Origin: Odontesthes bonariensis
Taxonomy: Eukaryota > Chordata > Actinopteri > Atheriniformes > Atherinopsidae
Reading direction: 5' to 3'
Length of the DNA: 64,000 nucleotides
NCBI RefSeq assembly: GCF_027942865.1
Contig: NC_134511.1
Span: forward strand, 28,071,390-28,135,389
Below, piece by piece: positions 63,901 to 64,000 of the stretch; within the stretch, counting starts at the first letter, position 1; each line of letters starts with the position of its first letter. The position numbers and the translations under genes are program-made. Below the pieces are notes generated by a model. It saw only the letters and a list, made by a program, of their open reading frames with translations, was not told the origin of the DNA and ran no database searches.

Positions 63901-64000
63901 TGAAAGAGTATGCCGACAAGAAACATGGAGCAAAAGAACACAGCTTTGAGGTCGGAGACGTTGTATACATTGCAAACCTGGAGAACAGCAAGTTGGATTC
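60979..64000 (+). mobile_element. Ty3/Gypsy (mag-like) gag-pol, runs off the window
   Basis: Order on the + strand: two CCHC zinc knuckles (CYRCGLTSHKADDC and CMYCKKVGHYARVC), protease (VIDTGSGRNFIS), RT ([17 protein letters not shown]), RNase H (IADAS; REALGCVWAVEHF; HKPLIYMF), integrase HHCC finger (YETHQGVVRTKQFL, CNACI) and core with D-D-E at DVDLVGP, VTDNGRQF and NGKIERFHRY, then RTTPHRASGETPAYLIFGRD. Two CCHC knuckles and no chromodomain visible suggest the mag group. Three lesions break pol: at about 61697 (missing residues and frame change), just after YMDD at about 62116, and a one-base loss at about 62552. No 5' LTR or full gag. Confidence 0.85.

Overview
This is a stretch of vertebrate nuclear DNA, almost certainly from a teleost fish. 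It holds parts of two spliced protein-coding genes in tandem on the + strand, embedded in dense transposable elements of families common in fish: L2-clade and L1/Tx1 LINEs, HERO-like LINE, hAT, Tc1/mariner, PIF/Harbinger, Ty3/Gypsy, ERV-like elements and tRNA-derived SINEs. Introns are GT-AG and exon phases join cleanly. Identifications come from recalled family sequences and by-eye translation; no database search was run.

Gene 1 (1099-24343) is the 3' part of nelfb, also called cobra1, the B subunit of the negative elongation factor. Ten coding exons encode the last 462 residues, followed by a stop at 24035-24037 and an AATAAA signal at 24338. About 120 N-terminal residues lie upstream of the window. 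Its introns hold: an LTR retrotransposon with target-site duplication, PBS and PPT but no coding region (1792-8063); two adjacent related repeats with tRNA-like cores (8440-9930); an L1-like LINE fragment (12216-16650) that was hit by a 0.5-kb DNA transposon and by a hAT element which itself carries a second hAT; and an antisense L2-clade LINE (17256-21200) containing another LINE and a MITE.

The intergenic part (24344-31731) holds a Tc1/mariner copy split by a 1.3-kb insertion, a tRNA-derived SINE, a perfect hairpin and a 0.65-kb minisatellite.

Gene 2 (31732-about 57105) is arrdc1, complete, with eight coding exons and 454 residues. It has an arrestin fold plus a C-terminal tail with PSAP, PPDY and PPSY motifs. 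Its introns contain a diverged solo LTR, a second copy of the nelfb-intron MITE, HERO-like and L2 LINE pieces, an ERV-like pol fragment, a hAT transposase fragment, a solo LTR inside an L2 LINE, and a nearly full-length but decayed L1 LINE (46330-51722) whose 3' end carries a hAT MITE.

The region downstream of arrdc1 (57217-64000) is repeat-derived: an L2-type C-terminus, a Tc1 fragment, the chromodomain end and 3' LTR of a Ty3/Gypsy element on the - strand, a Harbinger transposase fragment, and a mag-like Ty3/Gypsy gag-pol on the + strand running off the window edge. The two host genes are functionally separate: NELF-B acts in promoter-proximal pausing of RNA polymerase II, and ARRDC1 is a plasma-membrane adaptor for ubiquitin ligases and vesicle budding. 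I see no evidence of a coordinated new system; the interest lies in the well-dated nesting of mobile elements.
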